A DNA stretch of 64,000 bases, taken from Bryoerythrophyllum caledonicum (lineage: Eukaryota > Streptophyta > Bryopsida > Pottiales > Pottiaceae). The translations under genes and the position numbers were made by a program. The stretch spans positions 1,800,501 to 1,864,500 of the forward strand of contig OZ020521.1 in the NCBI GenBank assembly GCA_963971425.1, written 5' to 3'. The first letter of the stretch is position 1, and the number at the start of each line of letters is the position of its first letter. The notes under the pieces are model-generated. The model ran no database searches and had not been told where the DNA came from. It saw only the letters and a list, made by a program, of their open reading frames with translations. This document shows, one piece after another, positions 24,201-35,885 of this stretch.

Positions 24201-25127
24201 TGAATACTTATTGAAAGATGGTATCTGGATGTCTAAGCTGTGAGGTCTGTGTCTCTTCAGGTATGAGTCATACTTGTGGGAACAGGAGCGACGGTATTAC
24301 CAAGGCTGTGCAGTGTTGTTTGGCTCCCTGATTCAGCTGAAACGTCTACACACCGATGTTCCACTAAAACTTTCGTCTACATCCGAGACCAACACACTCA
24401 ACATGTCCGCAGCTGTTCCACGCTTCACATATCTCCCTATCAGGTACTTGAACCACTTTTCTAGTGTCAAATATTCTACATCTGGATGCTTGCCAACTCT
24501 GAGCAGATCGTATGTAAAAAAGGACCTCGTTGAGGCGATTTGTGTTTAACAATGAGGTGCCTCTCGATTGCACCACAGTGCCCCATTGTTTTCAGTCACA
24601 AGGGCATCTCCGTTGACGTCCCGACGAACCCAATCACAAGAAAAGAACGATGCAGTCTGGAGGGCAGCGGTACAAGATGATGCTTCTTCAACATTCTCAT
24701 TTTCGGAGTTTACGTCTCAGAACTCGCAAGGGTCTGCCAAGCTGCTGCTTCAACAGGTTATGGGGGTAAGCGCAATTTTGCTCTCAAGGTGCTCTGTATC
24801 AAGATGAGTTTTAAGTATGGTAGAGTTTTATAAATATTAGGCATACTAAGATTGGTCTGCTTCTTCACATATGCAACTGTTATGTCAATTTTCAAGGTGG
24901 CTTCTAATAGATAACTGAAATTCAACCTACTTTTTCAGGTGGGAAGCAAGTTTGGGGAGGGGACGTTTGGGAAGGTGCTCGGTGATGCGCAAGTAGGTCG
25001 ATTCAAAGACAAGGGCGCTGCGGCGATTTCCATGTTCGGCGACATGCTACCAGCACAAGCAGCTGGACTTTTCTCCTCTTTCGGGAGTGCAATGAAGCAA
25101 GATTCTCAGAACACTATGTACTACTAA
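21240..25127 (+). CDS. COG1: Conserved oligomeric Golgi complex subunit 1
   Basis: COG1 is a lobe-A subunit of the COG tethering complex for retrograde vesicles within the Golgi. The exons are 21240-23417, 23503-23697, 23859-24133, 24261-24443, 24579-24765 and 24939-25127, giving 1,068 residues. The N terminus has the family signature: a region around [19 protein letters not shown], then [20 protein letters not shown]. This is the Vps51-like coiled-coil start that binds other lobe-A subunits. The C terminus [21 protein letters not shown] is strongly COG1-like. All introns are GT-AG and in phase. The start at 21240 is preferred because homology begins just after it; the in-frame ATG at 21204 would add 12 residues. 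The donor of exon 5 could instead be at 24756 (GTTATG), which would drop three residues. Exon 1 is large and GC-rich. Confidence 0.94.
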
Positions 25128-26599
25128 GTGTACCAAGTGGATTACCTCGACTCCCTGCAATTCATGGAAGAGACCAGTACGTTGCATAAACCTTGCCATT
25201 GCATCTTGGATGTTCCAGAGTCGATGTAGACAACCAATTTTTGACAAATTCTAGGGCTTTTCTTTCAGTGTAAACAATATTCTTGGTCAGAGATATTCTA
25301 TCGTGTACGTAGATCATGCGTGCAGGAAACAATAAGACTTGTCATAGATAATTACAATTCTTTGGTGGCAGATGATACTGGCACTTGTAGGTCACACTAG
25401 TGAATAGAGAGCAGTGTTTTTTTCTAAATCATGAAGGCCATGGGGGCCACTTTATACATGTCTCAACGTTGATATTCAACCATGAATTCTGTACTTCGTG
25501 TTGCTAGGAACATCTTAACGTATACATATGATGATTTTCAACTTGTACCCACTTAATTATAGATAATATGTTTCATAACTTATATAAATTAAGACGTAGG
25601 TTGTATATGTCATGAGATCTCAACAATCATGCAACAATGAAGATTCTCAATGCGATGTTTCAATGCAACAATGAAGACTCTTAAAGCGATGTTTCAATGT
25701 GTATGAAAATCACGTAGGATGTGGCATTATATTTGTAAGCATAGATTATCTTTTGAGTATGCAATGTAAGTGGGAGTGTACATGACAAAGAGCTCTTTAA
25801 CCCTTTGTGGACGAGAGGCCCGTAGGTGGTCACTTTTGGAGTAATTTGTAAATTTGGTGGACTAATACAGATGCTCTATTTGATCTGTGACCTAAGCTAA
25901 GTTCCTTGGAACTGTATGCTTCCTACAAATGTGGTGAGAATGTGCACCACAGTTTGATAGTTGATTATCCAAAAGAAAAGTCAGGGACTCGATTACTTAT
26001 TCAATTACTTGATATTAAAACAAGAGCAAACTCCAACAGGGTTCCATCGAAGATATAGACGACTCATCGTACACATAACATGTATATTTGCATATTCAAC
26101 TTACTTAATTGTCTGTGAATAAACTATATCATTAATTGTCTATGAGTAAACTAGAATATTATAGTTCAATGTTGGAGAAAAGGTAAATGCTTGTTCTTAG
26201 GCTAAAATCGGAATTCAGGTTGAGACACTTAGTGATGACATTTAGTGTATAACCTGGATCAACCAGCTGCTTTTAGGAAATAAAGGAAAACTCCCCACTC
26301 ACTCATAAGCAGACGCTTCCACATCCCAGTGAAACTCCGTCTTAGCATAAAATCAAAAGCTGAGAATACAGGATGTGTTCATGAACAGTGTAATCACATT
26401 ATTCGTCCCTGAGAGCCAAAAATGGTGAGCCAGTGAAGAGGACTTACCATCCCAGAGGTTGGGCCAGATCAAAGAAAGCAATCCTAACTTAGATGTAACC
26501 CCCTGATCCACACATGCACTAGAGCAGCTCCATCATCAGCAGCATCACGTGAGCTTCCTCGAAGGCAAAAATTGACCGCGTGAGAGTGAACGGAACCGC
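25128..26599. other. Intergenic, convergent COG1 / FAX-like
   Basis: The 3' flanks of two convergent genes meet here. At 26,225-26,250 a short piece (CACTTAGTGATGACATTTAGTGTA) resembles one end of the MITE at 52620-52837, perhaps a decayed solo end. A 25-base phrase (CATGCAACAATGAAGA and its neighbours) is duplicated near 25,628 and 25,663. Otherwise nothing was recognised. Confidence 0.45.
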
Positions 26600-28286
26600 T
26601 CAAGTCGTCTGCGTCTTGGGCTTCTTTGGAGGGTTGCCACCGGACACTAATACGTAGATGTAGAACGCCAGCATGGCCCCACTAATCAGCCCTGTCACTC
26701 CGGTTGGAAAGAACACCTTGTTCACGGAATATCGCTTGTAGTACCTGCTTCCAAGGCACATTTTGGTTGAATAAGCCACCCACCCAATGGTTCGACAAGA
26801 AACACCCTCTCTTTCCATGAAAAATCAGCTCTAGAGAGCTCTTGGTTCATCTAAGGAGAGGAAAGCGGCTTCTATTCATGCAAACCCTTTCTACATCCTC
26901 TCCAAGACGAATGAAACTATTCTATCTTGATCTAATAACTATTTAAAGTGAGGAAAGAGTAGTAGAATGAATGAAAAGAGGGGGTAGCTACTATAATACC
27001 AACAATCAATCACACCAAACTAGCGCACCAGAATCTCAACAATGTATTGGTGGCTCTATATGGAAGCATCAACTCCCTTAAATTGTGCCTTGATCTCTTT
27101 GTGAAACTGGAAGACATCAGTTCAGAGCAGAATAGTAACAAAGAGTAGAGACATGTACCTGAAAAAGATGAAGGCAGTAATAGCGGCTTGGCCCTGGATG
27201 TACGAAATCGAAGACTGGCCTTGCTTCCACTTCTTCAAGCTGGTCACACTCAAAAAGAGAAGAGCGCTGCCGAGAAGCACTCCGAACCTGATGGCGGATG
27301 TCGCACCTGAGATTATGAACCACAGCAGCCCACCACCAGCGAGGAAAATCCCGTACGGAATACCCAAGCAAAAGTCGTGAATCTTGGAGCCAGTCTTCCC
27401 GGAATCCGAGTAGTGCGCGTTGAGGGCGGACTCGGCGACTTCCTTCACTGGCTCCGGCCCGTTCTCGGCAACGTACGCCAGGTTGTCTTTCTGCTTGAAG
27501 GCGGTTTCCTGGGCTGTGGCAGTGATCTTCTGCCGCGCCAGCTCTGCCTGCTCCAGAAGCTGATTCGTGATGTCCTTCAGCTTCTCCAATTCCTGAAAGT
27601 AACAAAACTGTGTTACGTGCCCAATCATCAAGACGCCAAACCTTGAAATATGTCGTGTTTCAGCAAGTAAAATGAGGGGGAGAAGAGAATGAGCTACTGA
27701 TATGCAAGCACTCTGTCCTAACAAACATTCATGGCTATAAAAAGAAAGAAAGAACAGTAAAGAACACCATGCCTCAACCCGCTAGAATGGCTCGGCTGGT
27801 AAACAGAAAAGCCTCGCACCACGCTTCAAGAAATTTTCTGAAGCGCGCAGCAGCAAAGAGAGGGGAAATCACAAAGTATGCCATCGATGTTTACAAACAC
27901 ACCTTACTGGCCGTGTCCTCGGCATGGCTCTTGGTCTCGCCCGCCCGCCTCTTCAAATCCTCCATCGTGCTGCTCAGCGACTGCTTCCCGTCCTCAACCT
28001 CGCCGCTCGCCTCCTCCTTCAGATCCTCCGCCGACTCCTTCGCCTCGTCGAACGCACTCGCGGCCTTGTAATCCGCGCCTTGCACATTCCAAGGCTCGTC
28101 CGCGCCACCAGAGACCGACGACGCTCGCACCACGCCGCACCTCCTCCGCAGCTTCACGCCTCCTCCTCGTACTCCTCTCACCTCCACTCTCAGCGACCCC
28201 GCAACCCCCCGTCGAAAACTCGCTCTCTCGCGGCCGATGTCCGATCTCCCGATCGCCACCGATGACATCGCCCTCATGCACTCCAT
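26600..28286 (-). CDS. FAX/TMEM14-family plastid fatty-acid export protein
   Basis: FAX proteins of the plastid inner envelope move free fatty acids out of the plastid. The exons are 28286-27903, 27592-27159 and 26744-26600, giving 320 residues, all GT-AG and in phase. Residues 1-55 are rich in Arg, Ser, Gly and Val with few acidic residues, fitting a transit peptide. Residues 60-200 form a long charged, Ala/Glu/Lys-rich amphipathic helical region. The Tmemb_14 domain follows, with four hydrophobic segments: GIPYGIFLAGGGLLWFI, FGVLLGSALLFLSV, SISYIQGQAAITAFIFF and GLISGAMLAFYIYV. The C-terminal VSGGNPPKK is the hallmark ending of plant FAX proteins. The long N-terminal helix is most like the longer FAX3 type, but the subgroup is not settled. 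The start ATG at 28286 is the first in frame. Confidence 0.9.
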
Positions 28287-29265
28287 CTCTCCCGACTCAA
28301 GAAAAAGGAGGACAAAACTTCGATCAAACCCTACTTCAAGGTCCTGATCAAGAAAACCCTAATAGTCAACCTGCACCATTCCTGCTCGGAATATATTGAT
28401 GATCAGTGCGTGTGAGAAACGTGTGCATCTGAAGGTGGGCTCCGGGAATGATTCGAATCAAATGGCGATGGCGTCAACCTTGTTCTGTGAAGAGGCTCTG
28501 GAGCATTCTCACGTACAAGGCAGCCTCATTCACACCGCTCCGCCTCCTCGGTGACGCCTCCGAATTTGAGGAGCAGCACTGTTTCAGATTCCTTGGAGTT
28601 CATACAAGAATTTCAGAAAATCATGGTCCATGCTCATGCCGGTTATCTATATTAGGTTTAGGGTATTCACGAGCCGCCCCAACAGACCAGAGTCGAATGC
28701 TGGTATGCTTTCCGGCTGCGTTGAGTTCACCGTCTTCTTTCACACTCAAACCTCTAAGTTGAGTTTGGTAACATTGCAGAACGAGACACAAACAAGGTCG
28801 GAGTCCCAATGCCGTAACAGAGGTGCTTTCCTGAGATCCTACGAACTGAATTGGTTGACAAAGTGGTGCACATTTTAGGGTAATCAGACATTAGATTGAC
28901 TGTTAAGAAATGAGGAAGTCATTGGTGAGAGAATTTGTCTCGGGGGTGTACTGTACACGGTATGAGCTCATTGGCTATGCGCGATCTGTCCTAAACCACG
29001 AATTACTCTGATGTCTACAGGTCCATGTTCTGGGCTCTCAACAACGGGAGAGCCATCTGCTCAAGATCTGATCAACATTTTTAATGTCTAAGCCCAGCGC
29101 GCAGTGACCTAATCCGTTACATAAATCTCAAATGCAGCATACGTCGAGAGAGGATCCACCGCCAGCTCGGAGTTCGTATGCGGTCATCTCGGAATGACTA
29201 AACTGCATCCACCTACGCCTAGAAAATGAAAATGCTTCACCGTGTCATCAAAAAAAGGGAGGAAG
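28287..29265. other. Intergenic: FAX-like promoter and GT34 3' flank
   Basis: This holds the upstream region of the FAX-like gene and the downstream region of the GT34 gene, both on the minus strand. No further gene or repeat was recognised. Confidence 0.45.
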
Positions 29266-30828
29266 TTAAGCCACTAGCGTCGCCTTGTTCAGTCCAGCTG
29301 CGTCCTTCAGCTTCAAATACTGTGCGGAGAGGTCCTCCGAGTCGAGTCGAGTCGATTCCATGTCCTGCGGATTCTCACGGTCTTTGTAGAGTCCCAGAGG
29401 ATCCGAGGTGTCATCGCGGATTTTGACCGTCTTGGAGGTGGAAAGACCGCGGTGGGCGTAGCCGTACTTCCCGAGGATCTGGTTGTCTGCGAAATTAAAA
29501 GCGCGTTCCATTTGCTTGAAGCACTCGCCCACCTCGCTCGACACCGAGTACTGGCAAGGCTTGCAGCCCACGAAGTGCGTGACAAAAGGCCACCGATCGT
29601 CTCCGAATCCAGGCTTGTTCTTCGCCATCACATTCTCGTAATTGTACACCACGAACTTCCAGTAGCCGTGCAGATAGAACGCCCACTCCAGCCACATCTT
29701 CGTCCTCCACTTCGCATCGCCGAAGAGCATGAGGTACGCCAGCGCGGACTGGTCGTCCGCTTCAAACGCAGGGCGATCGACTAGCTTCGCCGTCAACATT
29801 TTGCCTACAAAATCCACAATATCAGAACAAGAGTCCGATTGAGACGATACACTCTGAAGACTCACAAGGACGATCGTCAGAGATTTCCATCAAAATCTTA
29901 AATGAACAAAGGATATCGTCAGACCTAATTTCCGATCAAGGCAGAGTTCTCTCTACAAGCAGTAAATACCTGCTTTCATACGAACTTCGCCGAACGGGCC
30001 GAAAGGCGCCCACGCATCGAGCAAATCCAGCGACCACTGGCAATTCCTGAGGAGGAAGCTCCCGGTGTTCAATCCCAACCACTTGTGCTGCTCAAAAAGC
30101 AAGTCCGCGAATCCGTGGATGACGATGTTCTTGCTGACGTAGCGATCCAAGTCAACCTCGAAGGTCATGTCCGTGAAGACGGCGTCGCTATCCATCCACC
30201 AGATCCACTCGACCTCGGGGTGGTTAATCAACAGGGTGCGAAGCAGCGGAAGCTTGGCCCAGAAGGAATTCATCTCTTTCCGTAAGACTGCCACATTGTA
30301 GAAGAACTCCATGTCGTGGAAGCGCGCGTAGTCGATGCGGTTTTTCAGAAACTTGAGGTGGTAGAAGTCGCCCATGGGGTTGCCGCACGGACCGGGCTGC
30401 GACCCCGACACTAGCAGAATCTTCGGTTTGCCGCTGCGCGTCATGTTGCGCATCGGGTTGCGGTCATTCCACACGCGCCGCTGCTCATCCCAGTTGGAGA
30501 TCTTCGGGCCCAGCTTGAAGGGCGTGCTCGGATCCCACTTCTCCTCCGGCACGAACTTCCCCGCCAGCCCGGCGCCAACCGGCGAATCATTTTCCGGCGC
30601 CGCCTGCTGCAGCTTGCGCGCCGTCCGCGTCAACTCGAGCTCAAGCCCCTCCACCTCCTCATCCACGAAACTGACATCCGGCATGTTGGGCCCCGCCAGC
30701 ATGGTGCCTCGCAGCACCAGAATCGTCACCAATCCGCACAGAATTGTCACCTTAAATGCATTCACCGCCCTCAAACCCTTCTCAAACCGGCTCACTCCCT
30801 CGGCCGCCATGTTGCCCCACACCTCCAC
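29266..30828 (-). CDS. GT34 glycosyltransferase, xyloglucan 6-xylosyltransferase-like
   Basis: GT34 enzymes in the Golgi add xylose from UDP-xylose to the glucan backbone of xyloglucan; the family also holds galactomannan galactosyltransferases. There are two exons, 30828-29970 and 29804-29266, giving 465 residues, with a phase-1 GT-AG intron. The protein is type II: a short cytosolic N terminus, one membrane anchor at about residues 27-46 (VTILCGLVTILVLRGTML), a stem, then the catalytic domain. Landmarks are FKLGPKISNWDEQR, LLVSGSQPGPCGNP, the DxD metal/nucleotide site in WIWWMDSDAVFTD, GLNTGSFLLRNCQWSLDLLDAW, RPAFEADDQSAL and WPFVTHFVGCKPC. These match XXT proteins closely. Xylosyl- versus galactosyltransferase activity cannot be decided from sequence. 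The start is the first in-frame ATG; a second ATG lies six codons on. Confidence 0.93.
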
Positions 30829-32576
30829 TCAAAATCAGGGAAACACTACGTGCGCTACTCCCTCATCGAGTAAACGCCTCACTGCGACTCTAACAGAGAG
30901 AAACCGTGGACACAAAGCCGCATTCACAATCGCGACTCCCGAATCTGCAGTCCCCGCCACAGAGTCACACAATCCATAAGCCACCAGGGTCCCCAGGGTT
31001 TAAGCTATCAACGTGAACCTGCAGCCTCCAGAAATACCTGCAAATTAATCTAACACCTCCACAGAAACCTGCGAACTAGACAACAATCTACGACCTCCAC
31101 AACAATCTTCACACCATGCAAAAGAATCTGTAACCTCCACGACAACCCGAAAACAAATAATCAAAACAAGAACCCGCAACCTACACTAACATACTTCACC
31201 ACCAGGGCAAGCCAAGCCAAGTTCGAATCCAGATCTAATCCTCGTCCTCGTCCCGCGCGTCCGCAGAGATGAACCCGGGGAAGCTGGTCTCTCTCACCTC
31301 AAGACTCACCGTGACGAGAAATAGCCGAGGCGCTCCAGCGGAGCTCGGCGAGCAGAAAGACACTAGCGGCACCAGAGCCCTCGGCAGCAGCGCCATTAAA
31401 GGCACCGGCGCGACGGACGTGCGATGGCCATGGCGATGAGATCTCGCAAAGCACCGCAGCGGCTGCCATGCACGACAGTCGAAAGGGATGAAGTCCGTTC
31501 CCGTGACGGCGATTCATGAATGCGCGCCGAAGCCGATTCCCTTGAACCCCGCTAAAGGCCGCCGTGTTTCCCCAACCTCGAAACTATTTCGTACTCTCCT
31601 CCAAAATGTACCTCTCCGGTAGATGAGCAGGATCAGGGTCCACTGCGAGGGTACATCCGTCGTTGGTACGACAATATCACAGCTGTGCACGATAGCTCTC
31701 TTTTGTTGTTTTTATTTTAACCCCTCAGTGAACATTGTATCAGACTTGGAGCCCTCTTTCACTTTCACGAAAGGTTTTCTCATTTTTGCCACATGCCCGA
31801 GCAGTATTCTGTAAATTTGACAATGATTTGGAGACGTCATTTTCCAACGAGGTTGAGTCTGGTTGTATTTAGTAGCTACTATTTCTGGTTTGAGCGATCC
31901 CACCTCCATCATTTGGTGATGTCATTTTATTCACCTTTTCGTGGGATTTGCGCAGGTATCCGTAGGAATCACCTGTCAGCGAGGTTTCCTCTCGTGTGAG
32001 GCGCGGACATGATTGCACGGGTTTGTGCTATTTTTCCACTCGGCTGTTTGCTGCTGATTCGTCCGAGAAAAGCAGTTTGTCGCTGCGCACGAGGAAGGCT
32101 GGTGAAGTCGCTGTAGGTGAAGTCGCTACCAGATTCTCCCGCTTCTATCATTTCACCGCAATCGCATCAGCAGCTTCACGTCCTCCGGGTATTGTGCTCG
32201 GAGTAGGTCTTCTTCCAGCGCTTTACCATGTCACAAGTTGCGAGTGTGAATCTCTGAAAGGAGGGCCAGAATTTGTGAACAAGTCTCGACAACGACGGTG
32301 GGTCTGTCAATCCCAAAGCGGGTTCTATAATCATTCAGGTATCAAACAAGGCCTGCAGCCTGTTGCGCGTTGCAGCACTGTGAAATAGTTCCCTGGAGAA
32401 AAACCTCCACCTTGACAGACTGGCATACTTGAGTGTGAGAAGAATCACCAAAGAGATTGCTGCTGGTTTTGGAAGGCGCTTCACATTCACAGGCAAGGGA
32501 TAGAGTCAGTCATGTGAAAAGGGTGGCACTCAATGTTATTGGAATGTGACTTACTCTACATGCTATGCTGGTTTCC
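30829..32576. other. Intergenic: GT34 promoter/5' UTR and IMPL1 3' flank
   Basis: The stretch 31,020-31,180 is rich in CCTCCACA/AACCTG phrases in loose repetition (AACCTGCAGCCTCCAG, AACCTGCGAAC, GTAACCTCCAC), upstream of the GT34 start. Reading on the minus strand this is purine-rich leader-like DNA. No gene was recognised; small open frames at 31,299-31,517 and 31,996-32,388 lack any family resemblance. Confidence 0.4.
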
Positions 32577-35533
32577 TTAGACGTCGGCCATGTAACCTGT
32601 GGGTTTCATCCATTGAGAGAAGTCCAAGCCATCCGCTATCAGGTTCTCGGTCGCTGGTTGAATCTTTTCCAAGAGCTGCCACCACAGAGACGCGGAACAA
32701 ATGAGCCAACTCACGGATTCTTGTCGTTTTGATTATTTGTATCTAGTGTTTGTTTTATGCTTTCTGAACTTCTGAACTGGCAATTTCAAACAGGTCGTGT
32801 CACCTTATCATGAATGACTCCGTTGCTGACGATGAGAGAACGGTCGAATACAGTGAAGGGTCCTCCGTCCATGCGAGTCACTTTTCCTCCAGCCTCTTCA
32901 ACCATCTGTCACATCACAGTTTGTCAATGTCGTAAGACAGGACTTAGCAAGAGATTAAAAAAATGTTGACTTGAAGAAGTGGCTTACACCACACTTCTCT
33001 AAGTGAAAGTTCTGACACTTCTTACGGGAAAAGGCTTACGGATGGTACTCAGGTTTTGGCATGTTAACAGATAATGACTCTTGTTGCAACTGGTTCTTTG
33101 CAGGACACCTCGAACCATTTGTGAGCTGAGATCTAACCATTATTCATGAGACCACTGTTGAGAGTTCCATGACATCCATTTTCACGAAAAACCCAAAATG
33201 CAGAGCGAAAAGGATGTGAAGAGTCAAATATACCAGGACGCCAGCAGCCATGTCCCACGGCTTGAGACGAAATTCCCAGTACGATTCAACAATGCCTAAA
33301 GCAACGTGACAACAGTCCACTGCGGCTGCGCCCAATCTCCTGACCCCCTGCAAATTTACAATACAAGCAAGTGTTCCAGGTTAAAAGTAAAATACAGAAA
33401 AATATGTCTTATACTCGGATAATGACTAGAAATGCTCACTGATACAATTGCCACAGGAAATTCACATACCCGGCTGACGTCTGTGTAGTGCTTGAAAAGG
33501 TCAAGGTTGCATGCCCAGGCTTTATCATGGTCATAACCGAATCCAGTCACCAATAAAGCCCTCTCAACCTGTTATGACACCATCAACCCCAGATATAAGT
33601 TTCCAACTTTCGTTAGTAGACAAATAGTGAATTTCCAACCAGTCGGCAACGACCTAACAGACTCTTTCATGGTAAAGTAGACAGAGAGCCACTTGCACAA
33701 GTAACCAAAAGACAGATGACAAAGATGGGATGAAGTACCATGTCATTACTACTAACATGGATGCGCTTGCCGTTGCAGAATGCTCCTCCTCCTGTCATAT
33801 CCAACAAATACTGTCTGGTAAATAAGCAGATACATGGATTGAGCATCTACAGATTCCAGGAAAGATACTTTATCACTATGACAACTTCCGGTGTAAGAAG
33901 ACCATGTAGGTCGACCAAAGGAGGAGGAGGGCTGGCTGGTGGAAGTTGCCTGCAGATGCTGTGAATGTTCGTGTTACCCATGCGAAAGGTCCACCAGCAA
34001 ACTCCACCTATAAACGTCATGTTTAATATTTAAAAAGCAAAGCAGAAAGTGAAGAACTGAGATGACCAACATCAGAACGAACATGCATATGCCCATCCAA
34101 GAACCAGTCCATGATTTTACTCACCACCGTCGCAGCAAGAGGTCGCCCTCGATAGAGCACGGCAATGGAGACAGCAAAGCATGGATAACCATGAGCGAAA
34201 TTCGTTGTGCCATCTGTGAACAAACTCGCAGTCAAAGTCTTTACACATACAGACGGCACTGATTGTTTCATAATTTTAAACCTCGAGCTGGAGGTTACCT
34301 ATAAGCAGAATTCCATGATCAAGTACAAAAAACTCCATATTCATACAGATTCACACATAGAAATCCTGTAGTACCAAGTGGAAAGAGAGAATGTGACATA
34401 CCTAGAGGATCAATGCACCAGAGATACTCGGAGTTTGCGTCTCCGCTCACGCCGCCCTCTTCTCCGAGAATGAGGTGATCTGGAAACCTTTCACGGACGA
34501 CCTCTAATATTGCAAGCTCCGTGTTACGATCCGTGCTGAATATGAAGATTGCTGTCAGTCACAATTAGAGGCGCCTCTCACAAATTAAAGAAAGAAACTA
34601 CAGTGCACACGAAAACACGAGACTGCAAGAATCCAGAGTACAAAACTCGTAGATACTCTTTCTCAATTTACAATTCTAGACACTTATTCACAGGATTCCA
34701 AGAGAGAGAGAGACTGACTCTGTCACGAGGTCGGCCTTGCCCTTGTAGTCGATATTCCGCGGCTTGTCCAGTGCAGCCCTAATGACCTGCACGGCAAAGC
34801 AAATGAAAACAGGAATTAATCGAATCAGGCCCTATCCTCGCATATCAATCAAAAAACCACATCCACAAAAACCTAATCCACTCGTGAATCAAACCCTGAC
34901 CTGATTTCAGCAAATTGATATTCATCCACATCAATGCACAACTTCCTGCATAATTCAACGCAGCCTTGCTCTCGTTCATGAAACCATAAAACATTCCACA
35001 ACAGAAAAACCAAATCCAAAATCCAACGCATTGCATCTGAAATGCGATCACAGGTACTAAAATCTCCCATGAACCCCTAAACCTTAAGCCGAATTCTCGT
35101 CAGGACCATAATTCACTAAGCTCTCTAAACAACCACAACGTAATTCATTTGAAGGAGCATTTGCACTCACCTCGGCACCCCGGCGCCCCGCGACTTCCAG
35201 CGCTTCCATGAGCGCCTTGACGGGCAAGCCCTCGGTGTTCTCCACGCCAATCCTGGCGGACTGCACCTCCGAGACTGCAGCTCGCACGCCAGCGGCACAG
35301 CGTGAAGATGAAACTCCCAGAGCTCCCTGTCTCACGCCTGCAGCCCACATTCGGACATGGCCTGCTAGAGCGCCGGAGCGTGCTCTGGAGACCGCGGCGG
35401 CGGGCGCGAGTAGGGAAGCGGACGCCGACGATGCCACATTCGCGAGCGCTGCTGCGGCCATCGCCATCGCTGCAATTGAAGCTGCGGAATTGGAAGAGAG
35501 TGCGTGTCGGAATTCTTCGAAAGCTCGACTCAC
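32577..35533 (-). CDS. IMPL1: Plastid inositol-monophosphatase-like phosphatase (IMPL1)
   Basis: IMPL1 is a Mg2+-dependent, Li+-sensitive phosphatase acting on inositol phosphates and related sugar phosphates in plastids. The exons are 35533-35171, 34786-34719, 34535-34402, 34213-34125, 34007-33950, 33791-33739, 33568-33470, 33347-33234, 32905-32804 and 32675-32577, giving 392 residues, all phases consistent. The N terminus (about 75 residues rich in Ala, Ser and Arg) is a likely transit peptide. Catalytic landmarks: GEEGG, motif A WCIDPLDGTTNFAHGYP, and motif B RLKPWDMAAGVL. TGFGYDHD, VSRGVRRLGAAAVD and VEEAGGKVTRMDGG are typical of IMPL1. The intron after exon 5 starts with GC rather than GT (CAG|GCAACT), and no GT alternative preserves the conserved TRTFTASAGGGAFCNG. 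Confidence 0.95.
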
Positions 35534-35580
35534 TTACCCTCAAGAGTCAAGATCGTCTGCTTACTTCACAATCACGAGAT

Positions 35581-35668
35581 GGATGACATCCACACTCAAA
35601 ATGGATGACATTCAAACTCGAAAAGGATGACTTTCACACTCAAAATGGATGACATCTTCGCACAAAAG
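35581..35668. repeat. Four 22-bp tandem repeats just upstream of IMPL1
   Basis: Four consecutive units of exactly 22 bp each start GGATGAC (35581, 35603, 35625, 35647) and mostly end CACTCAAAAT or close variants. They begin 48 bp upstream of the IMPL1 ATG, so they lie in its leader or core promoter. On the transcribed strand the unit reads GTCATCC with a purine/T-rich tail. Confidence 0.85.
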
Positions 35669-35699
35669 CATGTTTCGGCATCTATAAGGTATCTAGCAT

Positions 35700-35885
35700 G
35701 AATTGATGCTCCAATTTTGGTATCTACATTGGAGCTTGCATTGAATGATATACACTCATCTCTCCCTCAAGTTATAGCCAAATTTAGTGTTGGTGGGTGG
35801 AGGTAGTAAGAACTTAGTAGAGATTATAGTTAGTTGAGGATTTAGTGGAGGACTTGGTAACTTTGGTCCAAATTCATCCCCATCC
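35700..35885. repeat. Dispersed repeat A, inverted copy at 63,821-63,990
   Basis: The reverse complement of 63,821-63,990 matches this segment over about 170 bases. Shared phrases include TACACTCATC, AGTTATAGCC, GGTAGTAAGAACTTAGT and GATTTAGT. Identity by eye is roughly 70-75%. No coding frame or terminal motif was seen. Confidence 0.7.

Noticed and set aside
27060-27113. Possible extra FAX exon (FHKEIKAQFKGVDASI then stop)
   Set aside because: Joining exon 2 to it gives the wrong phase, while joining to 26,744 gives the conserved membrane segment in phase.
31299-31517. Small minus-strand frame upstream of the GT34 gene
   Set aside because: Length and composition fit a GC-rich leader region; no homology recognised.
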